Below, one piece after another: positions 44,091 to 54,886 of a stretch of DNA of 64,000 bases (within the stretch, counting starts at the first letter, position 1; each line of letters begins with the position of its first letter). Made by a program: the position numbers and the translations under genes. The stretch spans positions 1-64,000 of the forward strand of contig JANJXV010001740.1 of the NCBI GenBank assembly GCA_024803745.1, read 5' to 3'. The notes under the pieces were generated by a model. That model was not told where the DNA came from. It was given only the letters and a program-made list of their open reading frames with translations, and made no database searches. The DNA comes from Megascapheus bottae (Eukaryota; Chordata; Mammalia; Rodentia; Geomyidae).

Positions 44091-45129
44091 ACCAATGAGA
44101 TGATGGCGGCTCGGATCCGAAACATGTGGGCTCTCTGCCTGGCCTCTCCCACCCTTTCCTCAGGTGTTATTGGGCTTCTTTTCCAATAACCAAAGAAACC
44201 AAACTTCACCCCGACAGAAGAACTAAAACAAAGCTGATTTCTCCTTACTTCCCCTAATTCCTGACATCATAGATAAATAAAAAAGCAGTAATAAACCTGT
44301 AGGTCCTCACCTCTTAACTGATTTAAGTCCATCCCGAAAGTTACCAGGGGTGGAAATGAAATTGTCTGTTTCATGTTTGTAATCTTGGGAGAGAAGGGGA
44401 CAGTCTGAAATTGGTGTTGTAAATTGGGATCCATTTGTGTTAGCCAGGTAAGAAGTCAGCTCGTTTTCTATTTTTTTTAATAATTTCCACAAATTTCCTT
44501 TTTGTTTTATTCTTGTGTCGATCTCTGTCTCTGTCTCTCTTCCTTCTCTCCCTTTTCATGTGCCCTCTCACATTTTCACTTCCTATAAGAGGGATCACTG
44601 TGCCTGCACTAACATGTGCTATAAAAAAAAGCCTTTAAATGTGTATGTTGTTAAATGAAAAGAAATCGCATCTACATCTGCCTGTGTGTCCTTGAGGTTG
44701 AAATTCCCTTTTAAAAGAGAGAATTAAATGATAAGGTTAGAGGTCTCCCGACTCCTCATAATTCTGTCTGTGATTAAAAGCCAATAGTTTCATTATTTTG
44801 GTGATGTTCTGGGGTTTTGGGGACTTAATTCTGCCTTGTAAATTGAGGTCAGCAAGCTAGAAGAAAACTGAAAATCCTCTGGGCTCGCTGCTATGTTCCC
44901 GAGACCAGAGTCGCTATCAGCTCTGTCCTAATGAATCTCCACTCTATTAAGTGGTTATTTGGTCTTGAAATAGGTCATTTGTAGCTCCTTCTCACTCAAG
45001 AACAGAAGGCAAACTGTTAGAGAAGAACTGGAAGAACAGAAGGTGGATTGAGACTGAAAAGGGCTCTCCTACCAAGGGCTCCATTTAATGGACTCAGAAT
45101 AAAGTGCTCTGGGATGGATGGGTCTTACT
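44091..45129. other. Unique interval with a possible conserved core
   Basis: From about 44640 to 45000 the sequence is unique and not repeat-like, with several TAAT-type cores (GAATTAAATGATAAGG, GTGATTAAAAGCC, CTAATGAATC) and two CGCT segments. No coding signal is seen. Confidence 0.25.
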
Positions 45130-45270
45130 GTCTAGGAGAGGACCAGGGAGAAGGATGGAGGAGGGGTGGGGTGGGGGGGGGAATCTGATCAAGATGCCTT
45201 GCCTGCATACACAGGTAGGTCAAAATGAATCCCTCTGTACAACTAATTAAAGTTAATTTTAAAGTTAGTG
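45130..45270 (+). mobile_element. Possible L1 3'-end fragment
   Basis: A G-rich run (GGGGTGGGGTGGGGGGGG) followed by GGTCAAAATGAATCCCTC and TGTACAACTAATTAAAG resembles the G-rich and terminal parts of rodent L1 3' UTRs. It is not the same 3' UTR type as 61225-62208. Confidence 0.4.
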
Positions 45271-45581
45271 TGTGGGGGGGTGGGGGAGAAAGATTGTGTT
45301 GAGGTGTTTTCAGTAGGATGCTGAGAGAACTCTGACCCAGAGAAAAGGAAGTTCCTGAGGAATATTAAGTGAATGGTACCCAAGAGTACAGATTGAGGAA
45401 CATTTAGGAATTTTTAAAAAATGAGCTGTTGGTAATTAGGCAAGAAATCTCCTCAGGTGGTCGCATGAAATATATTACCCAAACTGAGACACTCAAAAAC
45501 AAAAGGGAAGGCCATGCATCATTCACAGGAACTACCCCAGACACACTGGAACTAAATAATACTATAAGAAAATGAGTTTCA

Positions 45582-45781
45582 GGACTGGGAGCATAGCCTA
45601 GTGGTAGAGTGTTCCCCTAGCAAACACGAAGCCCTGGGTTTGATTCCTCAGTTCCACATATACAGAAAAAGCCAGAAGTGCCTCTGTGGCTCAAGTGGCA
45701 GAGCACTAACCTTGAGCAAAAAGTGTCCAAGGACAGTGTGCAGGCCCTGAGTTTAAGCTCCAGGACTGGTTAAAAAAAAAA
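45582..45781 (+). mobile_element. IDL-Geo SINE
   Basis: GGGAGCATAGCCTAGTGGTAG, GCCCTGGGTTTGATTCCTC and AAAAAGCCAGAAGTGCCTC, then a Geo arm ending CTCCAGGACTGG plus an A-run. The short duplication GAGTTTCA is at 45574-45581 and 45782-45789. Confidence 0.93.
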
Positions 45782-45789
45782 GAGTTTCA

Positions 45790-46216
45790 TGTGTACTGTT
45801 TAGGCCATAGGGTGCAGGCGTACTTTCAGCTCCTATTCCTGGGCCAAAAGCAGACATTACTAATGGATTGTGGCTTCTGTCCCTTTAAACTGGACTGTGG
45901 TCTCAAATCCATTCTCAACAGAGCCTCCCTCTTCTTCCCTACAAATCCATAGGCAGGAGCAGAGGGGAACAGATCTTTGTGGTCATTAACAACATTTATT
46001 TCCACTCTGTTCCTTTCCCCCCCCGCCCCTTTTAATCCTCCCATTTTTCTCTCTTTAGAATCTAGAATTCTATATCGCACGTGTTAGATAAGTCTCAGAG
46101 TTTGCTTGAAAATCTTGTGCTTTTAAAAATGCTTTATGACATTTTATCAATTCACTACCTAGAACAATTAGGTACAAATAACCACCATACTCTGTTTTGT
46201 TTTGTTTTCAATTTAG
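45790..46216. other. Unique sequence
   Basis: No repeat recognised. It ends in a long pyrimidine-rich run (TTTTGTTTTGTTTTCAATTTAG), a plausible splice acceptor. Confidence 0.3.
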
Positions 46217-46680
46217 GCCTGAAAAAGAAATCTTCTAGTAGATTTCCACTGGTTGGAAATTTTAAGGTTGGGATAAGTAAACATGGTCATTTTCTAAGGG
46301 AGGAGTCTGGTCTCAACCTTAGGAAATACATCAGAGAATTCCAACATGCTTGGCTAACAGTTGCTAAACTGAGTGGGCTCAGCCAAGAACAGTGGTCCAG
46401 ATTTATGAGCACATACGAGGCCAACCTTCTTAGGAACACTAATATCTATCATTTGTCCGTTCTGCGAGAAAGGTCAGGGGATGTGGCAAGGACCATTTCA
46501 AGGGTCCCTGTGCCACTTGCATAAGAGACCAATGAGCTGCAAACAAGGTCATCTGTTACTAAAATGGAAAGGTGCACTGGGAGCACTAGTCTAATTCCAG
46601 AGCAGTGATCTGGAGCCTGACAACAAATGCCCTGTGGCTTATATCGCTCCCCAATAAAAATGGTATTTGATGTTATCCGA
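46217..46680 (+). other. Candidate 3'-terminal exon
   Basis: An acceptor-like sequence ends at 46216. From there one frame stays open to a TAA at about 46522-46524 (about 102 codons, part of a 147-codon open frame that starts upstream). An AATAAA follows at 46653-46658 with a GT-rich sequence after it. No protein family recognised, so this may be non-coding or chance. Confidence 0.2.
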
Positions 46681-46879
46681 GCTAGTCATTGTAAATTAGT
46701 TTATTGCAAATGAAGATACAATTTCATGTGGAGAGCAGTAAGCTTTCTTTCTCAGACCCAACAGCCTGTGAGTTGAATGCAGTCTTTAAAAATATTTGTA
46801 TTTGTTCCTTTTTCATATTTAAGACCTTATTTCAGGTTTCCAGACTTTAGTCTGGAATGATGATGGATGCTTGCATTTT

Positions 46880-47060
46880 AAACACATAAATAATAAACAT
46901 TATTATAAAAATATAATATATAGTAATATATTTATTTGTATAAACATAAATAATATATTCTATTATATATTTTATATGTAAATATATGTCTAGGAATATA
47001 AATATATGTATAATTATACATGCATATTACTATATGGATATGCAATAGTATGTATTATTA
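46880..47060. repeat. AT-rich low-complexity sequence
   Basis: ATAATATATAGTAATATATT-like words with very low GC for about 180 bp. Confidence 0.85.
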
Positions 47061-47329
47061 TAAGAATTATTGTTACTTTAGAAACCTGAAAAAGTGTCCA
47101 TTCATGCAAAGGCACTGGGGTATATCTCAGTTACACCTGATCATGCTTGTTTAGTATGTTTCCTTCCTTCCCTTGAGGTATTTTAGTTTGCAACTCCTGG
47201 TTTAGTTTAATAAGTGAGTCATGAAGGCATCGACCATGAAATTGAAGACGTAGTCACCCAAGAGTGTATTTTAATTTAAATTTAACATTAGCCAATGCTT
47301 CAGGCTAATGATAAACATTACCCAACTGC

Positions 47330-47400
47330 TGCACACACACATACACACCCATACACCAAAGTACCCATACAAGCACACACACAAGCACATGTAGCATCTT
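47330..47400. repeat. Degenerate CA-rich repeat
   Basis: CACACACACATACACACCC and CAAGCACACACACAAGCAC words over about 70 bp. Confidence 0.75.
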
Positions 47401-48371
47401 TACATGGTGTTCTAGTCATTCAACCAAATACCGAGTTGACAGAAATAGTCAGGGGTCTTAATAACAAAGACTTGACCTCAAAAACAAAAACAAAAGGATT
47501 TAACCTTCTCTAAAGGATAGAGGATGGTTTCCCTGAAAATGGGAAGCACAAAGCAAGCCTGGTAACTGAGTCAAGAAGGAAGCTGGGGAGGTGGCAGAGC
47601 TGTTACCCACACCACAGCTCGGTGAGGCCTGGAAGCCTGAAGCCTTGCCAGGCACATTTCACTGGTTGGGGCTGACTCTCACCTCCTGGTCTTCCTCCAG
47701 GCTCCCCTAGAGGCAAGTAGAAGAGAAGCCTCCTTCTCCACTCAGGCTTGCACATGGCACTGGTGTGGAACTTGTCCAGGGCTCCCAGGAAAGTCTATCT
47801 CCAGGACTCAGCCAGCATGTGAACATTCTGTGCAGCTCAGCCTCTGGGAACAGGAACCTGATTTTCTTCCCCAGGATCTCTGGACCACAGGGAAGGGAGA
47901 AGCGCTTTCTATAATCCTGACAGAAAAGACAGTGTTTCCATTGCCCCATGCCACACAGGGGCCTAATTAAATCAGCCTGTGTTACAGGGATTGTACCACA
48001 GGGCCTCACACTGATCCCCGCTTCTGTTTCTCAGGCCAAGGGGTTCAGATAATGAACCCGAACTGCTTCTCAATTCATTGCAAATTCCAGAAGGCAGGGG
48101 AGGAATTTAAAAAAAAATAAAAAAAAATTAAGCCAGGGTTGATGTTGCCAGGCTATTAAACCACTCTTCATTAAACAAAGTAACGAGAAGGCAGAGGAAG
48201 GGGTTGATTTTCTAGCCCGGGGAAGTCTTTGTTACAGAGTTCTGACCTTAAGAACTGACAGCAAAAGGTTTTGTTCATGGAGCAACTCAGACAATGTCAG
48301 TTGGATAAAGAAGTCTGTTTGGATTTTTCAAAGTGCTGGAAGAGGAAGGGAGAGTTTAGAACTGGAAATGA
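47401..48371. other. Unique sequence, no gene seen
   Basis: CTCCTGGTCTTCCTCCAG near 47684-47701 is acceptor-like, but no donor follows within a reasonable distance. The 48050-48350 part (CAGGCTATTAAACCACTC, AAGTAACGAGAAGG) is unique and could be a conserved element. A 100-codon minus-strand frame at 47707-48009 is unsupported. Confidence 0.25.
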
Positions 48372-48480
48372 TGATGATGATGTTGGATACAGAGATACCT
48401 GGTCCTGAGTTCACATCCTAGCTCTCTCATTCCCAGCTGTGTGACAGTTCTCAGCTTTATCTGTGCTGGGTGATGGATAT
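48372..48480 (+). mobile_element. MIR SINE
   Basis: CCTGGTCCTGAGTTCACATCC, TAGCTCTCTCATTCCCAGC and TGTGTGACAGTTCTCAGC match the sense MIR core ('gttcgaatcccagctctgccacttactagctgtgtgacc'). Confidence 0.8.
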
Positions 48481-48564
48481 CCAGGGAGTATGCCCACTCC
48501 ATCAGTCACAGCTGGCTCAGGTATTGGCTTAATGGAAGCCTGTCTGTCTGCCTGCCTGCCTTGC

Positions 48565-48680
48565 TAGATTTTGAGTCCTATGAGGGGAAAAGATCTCATC
48601 TACTTTGTCTACCCGAGAGTCACTTCTCACCCCCCTCAGTAAATATTGGATGAGCATTTAATGAATTCACGAATAAGCAA
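48565..48680 (+). mobile_element. L2 3' terminus
   Basis: TGAGTCCTATGAGGGGAAAAG, CATCTACTTTGTCTACCC and AGTAAATATTGGATGAGC followed by a TTTAATGAATTC tail match the L2 3' end. Confidence 0.75.
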
Positions 48681-49504
48681 AGTAAGACGTTTCATTTATC
48701 ATACCTAGATAATCTTGACAACCACCCCAGGAGACGGGGCCTGCACGACTGCACCCTTTCCAAGCATCTCCATTGGAGAACCAATTAGCCAGAAAGGTTA
48801 GACCAAAACAATTTTTTTTTCTTAAATTCACAAGAACAGACTTTTTTCTGTAATCTTTACCTTGAACCTTTCTCCCAATTCCCCAAGACTTTCTGCCACA
48901 CATGCAAAGACTTTCTTCTGAATTTCAAAATCCTCATTCCCATCCCCTTCCCCAGACCCTAGATGATGGAACTAAAGAATCACAAAGAATCAAAATACAG
49001 CGTTTGTTCTCATTGAAAAGTCCTTGTTTGCCTGCAGGTGAAGGCCCATGAAATCATTTCACACAAGACAGACAGGCATGCGATGTTTCCCGTCACACAT
49101 CTGCATCCCACCTGCTTGGACCACTCATCTTATATGGTCCAATGTGCAGTAACCATTGAGGCACATCCCCTCTAAAATCAACATTTTTCTTGGTAACCTG
49201 ATCTGCCTCTTTGCTTTATACTTCACATCGCCTCAGAGATTTTATTCTGCCAATGGAAAATGAACGAATGCCATTTCTTTGGATCTACTTTTGTTAGAAA
49301 GGAATAGCATATCTCATTCTGGGAAGACCATTATCAACTGGTATCACAATGCCCACCTTTGTCTCTGCTCTAGAATTTCAGAGATATGAACCTTACAAGT
49401 CTATGGATTCATTCTGTTTTGCCATTTTTGTGGGCAATCCATTAGCCTGTCAGAGGCCAGTGAGCCAAGGACAATTGTAGATCTTTGTTTTCTTTTTCAA
49501 TTTC
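48681..49504. other. Unique sequence, no gene seen
   Basis: No repeat or exon recognised over about 800 bp. A short poly(T) run occurs at 48811. Confidence 0.3.
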
Positions 49505-49727
49505 CTTTTTTTTTTTCTTGATGGTACCACTGGTGGAATTCAGGGCCTCATGCTTCCTGAGCAAGCACTCTGCCATTTGAGCACACAGTAGTCCTTTTCA
49601 GTTCACTTGCTTTTAGTTTCTCAAATAGATTCTTGGGCTTTTACCCAGGCTTTCTTCAGATCACGATCCTCCTACTTCTGCCTCCTGAGTACCTGGGATG
49701 ACAGATATGGGCTACCATGCCCAGCAA
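49505..49727 (-). mobile_element. Older B1 plus ID dimer SINE
   Basis: Antisense tail and ID arm (GGTGGAATTCAGGGCCTC, GAGCAAGCACTCTGCCATTTG), the linker TGCTTTTAGTTTCTCAAATAG, then the B1-like head (GATCACGATCCTCCTACTTC, GAGTACCTGGGATGACAG). The best-preserved copy of the older class here. Confidence 0.85.
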
Positions 49728-50357
49728 TGCAAATCATAAGTTTTTAAGATCAAATAGAATAAAGGATGGTTGGCTATCATTGATTTTCTGAGAAATCAAT
49801 ATCCAAATCAACTATCTAAGTCACCATTTACATTCAAATAGTCTACACAAAGCTACGGTGTTCTTGAGCCCAGTTCCACAGTCAGGTTAGAAACCTATGG
49901 GTTGGAATAACTACTATAAATCGGACTTTTCCAAATATAAGTGATTGTCTTTTAGACCACATGGAATGCTTACAGAAATTGTGAATTCCAAGGCTTACCT
50001 CCTAGAGAGTTTAATAACACAGGGGACCCCCAGAATGTATAGCCCTGATCCATACCCTGCTTCTGCAGGAAGGGGCTTCAAGTAACTTCATGAGCTCATT
50101 GCACGCCCTCCAGTGCGACACTCAAGTGCTCTCAGGCTTAATTTCCTCATCTGAACACCAGGTACGAAAACACCCAGGCAATGTCACGAAATGCTGCCAA
50201 GTTAATCTGTGCGGAGGTGGTTGGCAATTCTATCAAGTGCTCTATACAGGTATAAAGTATTCCAGTTTTCAGCTCACTTGGTTGTAATGTTTTTTATTTT
50301 TGCTTATTGGGGACCAGTTTCAGGTGATTTGCAAGGTCCACTGTATAAAGGAAATAT
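49728..50357. other. Unique sequence
   Basis: GGCTTAATTTCCTCATCTGAAC at about 50135 resembles a short sense MIR piece. Otherwise nothing recognised. Confidence 0.3.
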
Positions 50358-50371
50358 AAAAAGCAAATTTG

Positions 50372-50560
50372 GGCTGGGAGTTTGGCCTACTGGTAGAGTG
50401 TTTGCTTTGCATGCACAGAGACCCAGGTTCGATTCCTTGGTACCACATACATAGAAAAAAGCCGGAAGTGGTGCTGAAGCTCAAGTGGTAGAGCTCTAGC
50501 CTTGAGAAAGTCCAAGGACAGTGCTCAGGCCCTGAGCTCAAGCCCAGGACTGGTTTAAAA
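50372..50560 (+). mobile_element. Young IDL-Geo SINE with perfect duplication
   Basis: GGCTGGGAGTTTGGCCTACTG, CCCAGGTTCGATTCCTTGG, then a Geo arm identical over long stretches to 40004-40196. The 14-bp duplication AAAAAGCAAATTTG is exact at 50358-50371 and 50561-50574. Confidence 0.96.
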
Positions 50561-50649
50561 AAAAAGCAAATTTGATGATGATGCCAAGCTGATAGCCATG
50601 GGGGTTCTAAACTGCATGGGTTCTGTGGGTGTGTCGAAAACTTAAGGAG

Positions 50650-50847
50650 TAATGGCTGTAATCCTAGAGGCCATTCTGGAGGCTAGAATATGAGAAAAGT
50701 CTATGGGAGACTCTTATCTCCAATTCACTACCAAAAGCAACAACAAAAGAAACAGAAATGGAGCTGTGGTTCAAGTGGTGAAGCTCTAGAGTTTCTGCAA
50801 AGAAGCTCAGGTATAGCACCCAGCCCTAAGTTCAAAACAAAAACAAA
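50650..50847 (+). mobile_element. Composite SINE, diverged
   Basis: GGCTGTAATCCTAGAGGCC, GGGAGACTCTTATCTCCAATTC and GGAGCTGTGGTTCAAGTGG, with an A-rich tail. The next SINE abuts it. Confidence 0.85.
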
Positions 50848-51079
50848 GCCCAGCATGGTGGCTCATGCCTGTAATCCTAGCTACTCAGGAGGCTGAGATC
50901 TGAGGATCAAGGTTCAAAGCCAGCCCCAGCACAAAAGGACCTGAGACTCTTATCTCCAATTAACCTCTAGAAAACAGGAAGTGGGGCTTGGCTCAAGGGT
51001 CGGGTGGTAGCCTTGAGCCGAAGAGCTCAGGGACAGCACCCAGGCTGAGTTCAAGCCCTATGACCCACAAAAAAAAAAG
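50848..51079 (+). mobile_element. Composite SINE, well preserved
   Basis: CCCAGCATGGTGGCTCATGCC, CTCAGGAGGCTGAGATCTG, GAGACTCTTATCTCCAATTAA, then a Geo arm with GGCTCAAGGGTCGGGTGGTAG and a poly(A) tail. It shares subfamily-specific changes (CACAAAAGGACC, GAAGTGGGGCTTGG) with 21592-21815. Confidence 0.94.
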
Positions 51080-51513
51080 ACAATTCTAGCCCAAAGTCAA
51101 TGGCAAATAGTGGTAACATGTCCAACTCTTAAGTAAAAGGTGACAGCTTTGGAAAAGCTACTGAAGATTCAAAACCACTACTGTGTATGCACACTCCCCC
51201 ACCTCTCCTTCCATTGTCCCAGGATTAAATATTCATTGCCTTTCTCTGTGCAAACAGAGACAGAGCCTAAGACACACATCATAAAAAATGCAATGTAAAG
51301 TTTCTCCCTAATTTCAGTTTCTGTATTAGAAATGCATTTTTGAATGACCTTCCCACTGCTGGGGTCGAACACCTAATCTTCCCTGCCCGGGTGAGTGTTA
51401 TTCTGGGGAAACGTGTGTGTGTATGGAAGACCAAGAGATCAAGGACAAATCCCCATCAGCTGTCTGGCAATCCTCACCCCATCAACACACACAGTGTTCA
51501 ACATATGTTCAGG

Positions 51514-51700
51514 AAGTCAGGCGCTGGTAGCTCATACCTGTAATCCTAGCTACTCAGAAGGCTGAGATCTGAGGATCATGGTTCAAAGCCAGCCTGGGCA
51601 GGAAAAGTCCAGGAGACTTTTATCTCCAATCCATCACCAGAAAAACAGAAGCGACACTGTGACTCAAAGCAGTAGAACACTAGCCTGCAGAAAAAGATGA
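51514..51700 (+). mobile_element. Composite SINE, truncated at the 3' side
   Basis: GGCGCTGGTAGCTCATACCTG, CTCAGAAGGCTGAGATCTG, CAGCCTGGGCAGGAAAAGTCC, then a degraded Geo arm. Confidence 0.85.
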
Positions 51701-52770
51701 AGGCCCACAACCAGCGTGAGCCACTGGCACTCTGTTTCCACTGCTCTTTTGAAGGCAGGGATATTTACATTAACATATTGTATATGATTCCTATGAAACT
51801 CCAAATACGCGTGAAAGAAAATACAACAGCACTCACCAAGTTCTACTACGTTTTCTTCCGACTAACTCCTGTTTACAAACGTTGAAGGCTCTGGTGTAGC
51901 TCAGGAAACCTTTTCAAAGCTCCAGCAGTTAATTATAGCTGACTCTGGGGCTGGGAAAGCCGACTACACTACACTCTGAGATCAATGGCTCTGGCTAGAC
52001 TGGGAGGGGAGAAATGCCACTCAGATGGTAATCACTGAATGCTTCTCAAACCCAGGGAAGCAAGGCAGGGCCTCACTCCCATAATCCTCTGCACCAGCTC
52101 TTCCACACAGGTCAATGCAAAAGCAGCCTGCACTCCCCAAGCAAAACCTGCCACAGCTCTCCAGAGAAACAAACGACATTCCCATACAGAACGTATTATG
52201 TGTATATATTACTACTTACGCTATCATAATACATGCAAATGTAAAGAATATAACGTAGAATATCCAAACATACAATGAAGTGCATCACTGATTGTTGAGC
52301 CCTCCAGCTGGGCCCATAGCCTGTGCTGCAACTACAGAACTTGAGCGGGCAGATGTCTCTATTGGTATATTGGCTTACATTACTGTGGATGCGCACTCAA
52401 GAGTGAGACTTATTTACTTGGGCTTTCCCCCCCCCCATTCTGTCAATTAGAAAGGGCAAGCCCTGGTTTGCCACCTTCTCCACCATTGTAACTGCTTTGC
52501 TTACTATACGGAAGTCCTCAGGTAATTCTTGCCAAGTGGATGGATGCTGGCAAAAGACTTAGAGAAACCATCTGCCAAGAATTAATAGAGGTTACTCTGC
52601 AGAGAGATTAGGAGATGACTTTTAAATACACTGCTGTTACCCTTTTTAATTTTAATATTTTTGGAGCCAACTTCTGCGGAAACTATTTTTCTAATGAAGA
52701 AGAAAATGAAATGAATGTAGCTTGGGACCCAAGTGATCCCAAACATGAATAGTAGCTAAGAAGTTTAGCC
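51701..52770. other. Unique sequence, no gene seen
   Basis: About 1 kb with no recognised repeat or exon. A C-run lies at about 52428-52436. Confidence 0.3.
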
Positions 52771-52774
52771 TTCA

Positions 52775-52890
52775 AAAGCCAGGCACGTGCCTGTCATCCT
52801 AGTCACTCAGGAGGCTGAGACCTGAGGATCACAGTCCAAAGCCAGCCTGGACAGAAAAGTCCATGAGACTCGAATCTCTGCTTAATCAAC
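52775..52890 (+). mobile_element. Composite SINE, 3'-truncated
   Basis: GCCAGGCACGTGCCTGTCATC, CTCAGGAGGCTGAGACCTG and CAGCCTGGACAGAAAAGTCC. The Geo arm is missing. Confidence 0.82.
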
Positions 52891-52966
52891 AAAGCTCATT
52901 GGTGGGTGAGAAGAATGCACAGCACTGACACCCATGGAGGGACGGTGTAAGTAGATCAGGCCTCTG

Positions 52967-52979
52967 CCGCCAGGGGGCG
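52967..52979 (+). promoter_or_regulatory. Canonical CTCF-type core motif
   Basis: CCGCCAGGGGGCG matches every position of the CTCF core pattern CC[AG][CG][CT]AG[AG][GT]GGC[AG]. It is the only full match I noticed in the window. CTCF bound here would act as an insulator or loop anchor. The orientation is plus, 77 bp downstream of a truncated SINE. Binding itself is inferred. Confidence 0.6.
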
Positions 52980-53772
52980 TCTCCTCCATCTAGAGCTGCA
53001 TGGCCAGCTGGTGAACAGGAGGGGAAGGCTGTCCTTTGAGATGCTATCTGTAATGCAGCCAGCTGGCAGATAGCTTGGTGCAACGCAAGCCTGGCATTTA
53101 ATAAACCAGAAGTGTCGTTTTACTACTGAACCCTCTCCTTTATACTAAGAAGATAATGAAGACACTATCTGGCATTTCTTGGGGCATCTGGAAGAGTTAA
53201 AGAAGTGAAGAGCTTGCTTTGCTCTGGAGAGGAGGAAGATAAATCTTTACACGCGGAGGAAAAGCCTGTATAAAAAAATGGATCTTCTTTGGTATTGGAG
53301 GAGAGGAGGGAGCTATAATTTGTTTGTAAAGGGCACTTCGAAGTTTTACTTCAGCAATTTTATTACAAATTAACAAGACAACCCTCATAAGCATAAAATA
53401 ACAACCATAAAGATAGAGGTGGGATTTTTTTTAAAGCTTTTATCTCAACCAGTAGGAATGCTGTTATAAAAGATGGATACGTAAAATAAGGCAGAGGATA
53501 GTTTTGGATAAGAGGGTGAACTAGAATGCCCTGCACGTCACAGACACAGGATACTAGGAATGGAAGTTTGGGGGATTAATTGAAGAAGAGTTCTCCAGAG
53601 ATATAAAGAGAGGCAGAGAAAGTGAATTCCTGAGAAAAATGATAATCAGGGTGATGTTCCCCCCAGTGCCAGGAATTGTTTGATGAATCGGTGGCATTTT
53701 GATATCTAATATTTCATTTCAAGTGATTGCTTATCATGGTTCATGCTGTAATTTCCTGCCATTAGCCAAAGC
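52980..53772. other. Unique sequence, no gene seen
   Basis: No repeat recognised and no exon supported. Confidence 0.3.
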
Positions 53773-53981
53773 AAGAAGGGGAGGGGGGAGAGGGGGAGGG
53801 AGGGAGAGGGAGGAGGAGAAGGAAGGGGAGAGGAAGGGGGAGAGGGAGAGGGGGAGAGAGGTGGAGGGAGAGGGGGAGAGAGGTGGAGGGAGGGAGGGAG
53901 GGAGGGGAGAGGGAGGGGGAGAGGGGGAGAGAGAGGGAGAGAGAGAGAGAGGAAGAGAGAGAGAGAGGAAGAGAGAGAGAG
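53773..53981. repeat. (GGGAGA)n purine tract
   Basis: About 209 bp that are almost entirely A/G, with frequent GGGG runs and an inner repeat marked by two GAGGTGGAGGG units. The right end becomes (GA)n with GGAAGAGAGAG blocks. Arg-Glu-Gly or Pro-Ser-Leu open frames through it are artefacts. It has triplex and G-quadruplex potential. Confidence 0.95.
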
Positions 53982-54654
53982 TCTCCATTTAAACAAGTCA
54001 CACCATGAGGACTAAACCTGTCATTCTTAAGCATAAGAGAATCTTCAAGAGACTACTTTTCTAGTTAATATAGCTAATTCGAACTAGTACCGAGGCTTTC
54101 CTATGTATTAGGAAAACTATGGAAACTTGTATTTTCAGACTTTGCTCTTTATTTTCCCGGAATTGACAAGTTTTTCACATCAAATTCTCTTTAAATCCAA
54201 AAGCAGATCCTTTTCATAGAAACAAAGAATTTAGTTAATATATAGATTTTATTTCCACACACAATAAAAAGAAGTTGCCGCTGTGGCATTATTTTAAGAA
54301 AAGCTGTGAGAGTTGAGAAGCAACAAGTGATAACTCCCCAGAGGTAGAAACCCAACACAAGACAGGACCAGAGCAAAGAATCCCTGTAGACACCGGACGA
54401 GGTATCAGACTTTTTTTTCTCCCCCCTTGGATCAGAGCTCAATGCTTCCATTTAAAATGTTCACCAATTCAATGCATATTTAAGGCTGCATGGTGTAATG
54501 TGTACACACAATGGAATGGCTACCGTGGCCCAGCCATCCTTCATCTCATGTAGCTTGTGTCTATGGCAAAACACCTCAAATCTATACTCGCAAAAATAAG
54601 TCTGTACATTGTAGATGAACAGGAAAACGAGGAAACAGCTCAAAAGTCAGGAAA
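53982..54654. other. Unique AT-rich sequence
   Basis: No recognised repeat or exon. Confidence 0.3.
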
Positions 54655-54870
54655 CAAAGGGGAGCTGGCAAGGATTCCCAGAGGAAGTGACATTTGAAGG
54701 ATGAGGAAGATGGCCTCACCACACTGGTGGAAGCAGCTACCTGAAAGTACAGGGGACATATGAGTCTGGGTGGGGAAACCAAGAAATGTTTGGTATTATC
54801 AGAGTTTATGAAGGTTATGGAGAAGTAACAGGATCTGACTTTGAAAAGTAGTCAGAGGTCTCTGGTCTGT
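54655..54870 (-). mobile_element. L2 internal fragment
   Basis: GAGGAAGTGACATTTGAAGG then ATGAGGAAGATGG, GGTGGAAGCAGC and AACAGGATCTGACTTTGAAA resemble the antisense L2 body ('gaagtgacatttgagctgggccttgaaggatgagtagg...'). Confidence 0.55.
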
Positions 54871-54886
54871 ATTGATAGGAACCTTT

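Noticed and set aside
53699..54034. Four overlapping open frames of 84-97 codons
   Set aside because: All cross the (GGGAGA)n tract and are low-complexity on both strands.
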